Assembly (NCBI GenBank): GCA_950295325.1
Contig: OX485809.1
Coordinates: forward strand, 19,096,001-19,160,000
Source: Polytrichum commune
Lineage: Eukaryota > Streptophyta > Polytrichopsida > Polytrichales > Polytrichaceae
Length of the DNA stretch: 64,000 bases
Direction of reading: 5' to 3'
Of this stretch, positions 59,887 through 64,000 are shown piece by piece. How positions within the stretch are numbered: position 1 is the first letter of the stretch; each line of letters starts with the position of its first letter. A model generated the notes under the pieces. That model was given only the letters and a program-made list of their open reading frames with translations, was not told where the DNA came from and made no database searches. The position numbers and the translations under genes were made by a program.

Positions 59887-60554
59887 GGGAGCTTTATACT
59901 AGAGCTTGAGGGCCCATGACTATTGAAATTTTAAACCTCTTATCAGTGTAAAAAGATTCCATTTCACAACACCAATTATGGTGAGGAGGTTTGCATGGAA
60001 TTTGTTTGTTGTTGATTCATTTGAATTGGGACCCCTTAGACTAATTCGGGGTCTCTAACCTTGACTTTGGAGTCATTTCAACTTTATATAGAAACCATAG
60101 GGTCTCTCCATGTTTTCAATCCACCTCCCCTAAGGAGGTGTTACAAAATAGATGAAGGTTGAGAGACTGGAGCTTGAGTGCCAAGGGATCAAAGAAATAT
60201 GAATGGATGAAAAACTTATTTGTGTACTTGCAAGCCATGAAGAGGACAATTTTTTATGCCTGCTAGGGCATTCCATAACACAAGATCGGTTGCACAAAAA
60301 ATCAAGAGACCGTGACTCTTTAAATCTTTACAACCCTTGATTTAAATTAATTTTCATGTGAAAGAGCCTACACGAACATGATGATGTTGAAATAACATTT
60401 GGTTGAGAGCCCGGTTCCATGTCTTCGCACTACACTTAAAGGCTTGTAATGACACAAATTAAACATCCACTTACCATGGTACGGCCTTTTGATGAGTTTC
60501 ACGGGCCCTCATAGTTGCATGGTTATGACCCTTAGCCATAGTCTAAAGTGGCCC
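59887..60554. mobile_element. PIF-like element (668 bp)
   Basis: Left end GGGAGCTTTATACTAGAGC and right end GTCTAAAGTGGCCC followed by TAA. GAGCTTGAGGGCCCATGACT near the left and GGGCCCTCATAGTTGC..GGTTATGACC near the right extend the inverted repeat. An additional end-like module CACTACACTTAAAGGC lies at about 60430. The left flank is AAA rather than TAA. Related to 27686. Non-coding. Confidence 0.65.
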
Positions 60555-60643
60555 TAACCTTAAACGGGAAGCAAGGAAGATGGTCAAGTGCATTAATTCA
60601 TACCTATTCAACTGCAAAGGAGATGGTCCAACAACCTAACTTA

Positions 60644-60895
60644 GGGTGGGTTAACACTATGGACTAAGTCCAAAGAAACTCCAAGATTGAGCAATCTTTG
60701 AATAGTTGAGAGCAAAAAATTGGACTCAAGAAGTTTACTAGGGTCTAGGTCCATGGTATGAAAAAAATGAAGTGGTACTATTGTGCCATTGCTTTCTGGC
60801 CAAATCTCAATCGTCCCACTCAATAAGATATTCCTCTTCGTTTTGAGACAATGATCTTGAAGCTTAGGTCGAATCTTGAATACAAAAGTAAGATT
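60644..60895. mobile_element. Partial PIF-like element related to 22297
   Basis: After TTA (60641-60643) comes GGGTGGGTTAACACTATGG. The next ~200 bases match the reverse complement of about 22590-22770, sharing CTAGGGTCTAGGTCCATGGTATGA and GAGCAATCTTTG-type words. The right end could not be found. Confidence 0.5.
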
Positions 60896-60899
60896 CATT

Positions 60900-61400
60900 A
60901 ACTTCTAATTTCCTATGAGGATGTTTGTGTCCTCATGGGAAATTTTTGAAAGGTGGACGGGGATGCAAATGATATCATATTGCTCGGATCCTTTCGTGCA
61001 AAGCATAGTATCTCTGCTTATGACCACAAAATATGTCAAATTTTACTTAAGAAGCTCTTTTCAAAAATTAAATGCAATGATAATCAGTGTGCAATTGATG
61101 AATTTTTTTCACCGGTTGAATGTACTGAAATCACAAAATCCTTGATAGAAGGAGGTTCCTATTACCAAATTTTACTTATGAAAAAACAAAAAGTTGTGAG
61201 TATATTTTTCTAGAAGGCATTCATGCAATTTTCACATGAAATGGGCCCTATGGTGTTCCAAAATCGATTTAAACACATCTACACGGTCATAGTTCATAAG
61301 AATTGCACACCAAATCATAAGTGCATGGAAATTGACACCCATACCCTAATGTTAACCCATCCTCGACCCTTAACACAAAACTCCAAACAATATCACAATT
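60900..61400. other. No feature resolved
   Basis: Overlapping 76- and 86-codon plus-strand frames have no recognisable motif. Confidence 0.35.
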
Positions 61401-61402
61401 AA

Positions 61403-61704
61403 GGGCTGGTTCAAAACGGGGTGCCAAGTCCTAAGTCCTAAGTATGACATGGATGCCTACATGACAACATTTTTAAGAGACAAGGCTTGGGACTTGTGTT
61501 GCAAGTTGGGTCGAGCAAAAAGCTAGACCCAACTCTCAACACAAGTCCCTGGAATATTTCTCCAAATAATAATCAAGATCCGACTTCAATGATGAGTAGA
61601 AGTATTTCAATGGTGTCTTAAGGCTCAAAAATTTGGACTTTTGCCTCGGTGTTGGGACTTGCCTAACATGACTGGGACTTGGGACTCCATATAAGAGTGG
61701 CCCC
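61403..61704. mobile_element. Possible PIF-like remnant
   Basis: TAA followed by GGGCTGGTTC..GTGCCAAGTCC at the left, and GGGACTTGGGACTCCATATAAG..GTGGCCCC at the right, form an imperfect inverted repeat in the style of neighbouring families. No matching 3-bp duplication. Confidence 0.35.
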
Positions 61705-62370
61705 AAGTAGCTGCATTCAAAATAAAACACTATGCTCTACATTATACTAGACTTTAAATTTGCAGTACGGAAGCGTAGACATGATGTAGCCCAGTTTGTC
61801 AACATGTTGAATAAGTTAGTGTATTCGTAACACAGCCATCGTACTACTACATATTCTCCGGAGCAAATGCTTTATATTAGTTTCCCTATCCCCCAAAGTC
61901 CAATTTCTCTATAAATTCATTGGTGTCACATATGCCACGAGGTTGACTCAAGTAACACATAATATGAGGGTGGAAAGAAACTTAGTATGTGGTTCGACAC
62001 CTCATTTGTACATCTTATCTAGTATCATGCTCCTTTAATATATATGTTTTCCATATTACACTAGATAGTCCTATCCATGTGGGTGGAAAATTAGCATGGA
62101 AATAATTAGGGTGGGGAACGTTGATTTTCTCATCAAGGTGGAAATAACGTTGGGTCCAAGACTTTGAGTCTTCCCCTGTGCCATCATGAAGACTTCCAAC
62201 CACCACGTTGGATATTACTCGTAGGACAAAAGGAGCACAAAAGAAAACAACCACCCACATTAATTTTGTAGGAAAACAAGTATTGTGAATCCACTTCAAT
62301 ACTCATTTTGAGTATTAGCGTTGGCTCTTGAAAATCATTGTGGCCCACAGTAAGAAAAATATTTAGTGCG
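61705..62370. other. No feature resolved
   Basis: No gene or element recognised. Confidence 0.4.
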
Positions 62371-62385
62371 GTAGTGGGAAGTTGG

Positions 62386-62742
62386 GCCCTGGGCTAGATC
62401 ACATCTTCATTCGGCTAGGCCCTGCCCCTCCCACGCCTCCTTCACTACCCAATCTTCCCCATGCTCCCTGCCTGCACCTGCGTGGGAACTCTTCCTTGTT
62501 GGGAACAAATATGACAATAAAATTACATCAAAATTACAAATATCTTGATACAACTCCATCAATTAACTTGGAGTTGTATAAAGATATTTGTAATTTTGAT
62601 GTAATTTTATTGTCATATTTGTTCCCAACAAGGAAGAGTTCCCACGCAGGTGCAGGCAGGGAGCATGGGGAAGACTGGGTAGTGAAGGAGGCGTGGGAGG
62701 AGCGGGACCCAGCCGAATGAAGATGTGATCTAGCCCAGGGCA
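62386..62742. mobile_element. Fold-back element M1, copy 3, near-perfect palindrome
   Basis: A 357-bp element starting GCCCTGGGCTAG and ending CTAGCCCAGGGCA, whose arms of about 175 bases are almost exact complements. Flanked by GGAAGTTGG (62377-62385) and GGAAGTTCG (62743-62751), a 9-bp duplication with one mismatch. This is the best preserved M1 copy. The identical-looking peptides readable on the two strands are a by-product of the palindrome. Confidence 0.9.
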
Positions 62743-63047
62743 GGAAGTTCGAACTCGATTTGCTTGGTGGAAACCATGACTTGATTTAGAAAGTTGTGCC
62801 GTCGGCAGTGACGTATGTGTTATGTAATGTAATGTACTACAATGGGGCAATTTTCCTTATTATAAACTTTGCTTGGTTTTGTCTTCATCATGCTCTTAGC
62901 CAATTTTATTTATTTTTCTTGTCGGCTAGTCTACGTACTGATGAACCCAGTGCAACTTGGTGCATTGAAAATTTGAAGTTGTCTGTTTGTTGCAGGAATT
63001 GAGGTGTATGGCCCTATTTGTGGGCACTTTTAATTCCACAGGCAACT

Positions 63048-63390
63048 TGGGCCATTGGGTTGGATGGGGAGTTGTCTCATCCGGTCATCAATTGTTGTCA
63101 TTTTATTAGTTCAAAATTGCAGTGAGATCTCAGCGAGAAACAAAAGTTATGAGAAGTTCAATCATGCAAAGATTTCATTTCTTTTAATTGTGGTATCTAT
63201 TATAATTAGAATAGGTCATGTATTTGGAGCACATAGCCTAACTTTGGCCATTGGATTGGATTGGGAATTATCTCATCCAGTCATTAATTGTTAACAATCA
63301 TAATAATTGTTATTTTAAGTTTCAAAACTGCAATGAGATCCCAAAAAAGGTATAGAAGTTATAAGAAGTCAAATCATGCGAAGACTATTA
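63048..63390 (+). repeat. Two-unit direct duplication, ~190-bp period
   Basis: GGCCATTGGRTTGGATKGGGA, CTCATCCRGTCATYAATTGTT, AAACTGCAATGAGATC and CAAATCATGC.AAGA recur in order in two units starting near 63051 and 63245. Diverged, non-coding. Confidence 0.65.
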
Positions 63391-63394
63391 AATA

Positions 63395-64000
63395 ATGATA
63401 TATTACAAATTGACCTCATTCGTTGGATCTACCTTGAAGCCGAGCTTTTGGTTTCATTAGCATTTTTTGCACATAACTTTGTCTTCAAAGAATGTTCTTA
63501 CATGAGTGGAGGAGACTCAGGAGAGTCTTATGAGTAGATGAACTTGTCTTGCATAAGTGGCCTTAGGATTGGAATATTGTCATTTTAATTCATTTTTAAA
63601 AATATGTTTGGAAATAGATACCCTAGAGGGAAGATTGGACATTGACAAAGTCTATTATACAATGGAGATTTTGTGGAAGTATTGTTGGACAACACTTATT
63701 TGACAACAACAATTCCAATGGGCCAAAGCATGGTATAATGAAAAACAGTTGTACCATGTCAGTTTAGAGGCGCAAGTAGCCACTTTCCCTAGTTATATAA
63801 CTCAAAACAATAGTAATGTTTCATATCAAAGTTATTAATAAAGTGGCTCATGATGTTTTCATAAATTTGTTCACAAATTACATGATTTACATCCATAGAA
63901 GTAGATTCTACAAACTTTAGATTCTAAATTTTGTAGAATCTACTTTCATAATTGTCAGTTTTCGGAAAGTGAGGGTGAAGTAGACCTTAAGAAAATGTAT
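63395..64000. other. No feature resolved
   Basis: AT-rich sequence. A short inverted pair (TAGATTCTACAAACTTTAGA / AAATTTTGTAGAATCTA) lies near 63900-63945. Confidence 0.4.

Noticed and set aside
62382-62850. 112- and 95-codon frames encoding almost the same peptide on opposite strands
   Set aside because: They arise because M1 copy 3 is a near-perfect palindrome; neither has independent support.

Overview
The window looks like gene-poor intergenic DNA from a large, AT-rich eukaryotic genome, most likely a streptophyte (land plant or charophyte alga). The grounds are a plant-style hAT transposon with a BED zinc finger and a GT-AG intron, LINE remnants that carry an RNase H domain, and dense short inverted-repeat elements with TTA/TAA, TA, 8-bp and 9-bp target duplications. 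I could not identify the species. I see no tRNA, rRNA, CRISPR or operon structure and no convincing single-copy host gene. The only intact protein-coding gene is the hAT transposase at 37850-40507 (minus strand, two exons, 781 codons). It lies in a complete element (37327-40916) with matching CAGTGTTGGACC ends and a perfect 8-bp target duplication.

Layout. 1-13 kb: unresolved sequence, a pyrimidine-rich block with a recurring ATTGCC motif, two 499-bp PIF-like MITEs each next to an R3 repeat, a CACTA-like MITE and two eroded LINE ends. 13-24 kb: an in-frame 54-bp tandem repeat, two fold-back elements, a TA-flanked element, an 8-bp-TSD element and two more PIF-like elements. 24.7-31.5 kb: a degraded ~250-bp tandem array and a stack of nested repeats. 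31.5-37.3 kb: mostly unresolved, with one weak exon candidate. 37.3-48.6 kb: the intact hAT, then PIF-like elements (one carrying a nested element), a tandemly duplicated coding-like segment, a CACTA-like MITE and two 8-bp-TSD elements. 48.6-64 kb: tandem duplications, a 2.4-kb unclassified block between two CT microsatellites, a TA-flanked element, a 5'-truncated LINE with RT, RNase H and zinc-knuckle parts, nested R3 copies, more PIF-like elements and a near-perfect fold-back element.

The window therefore reads as layered transposon deposits. Several insertions can be ordered: R4 sits in R5, R5 sits in R6 and in the R7 array, R4 and R11 sit in R3, and an 8-bp-TSD element sits in a PIF-like element. 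The only apparent source of active protein is the hAT transposase. The short elements have different ends and presumably depend on transposases encoded elsewhere. Names R3 to R13 are local labels used only here.
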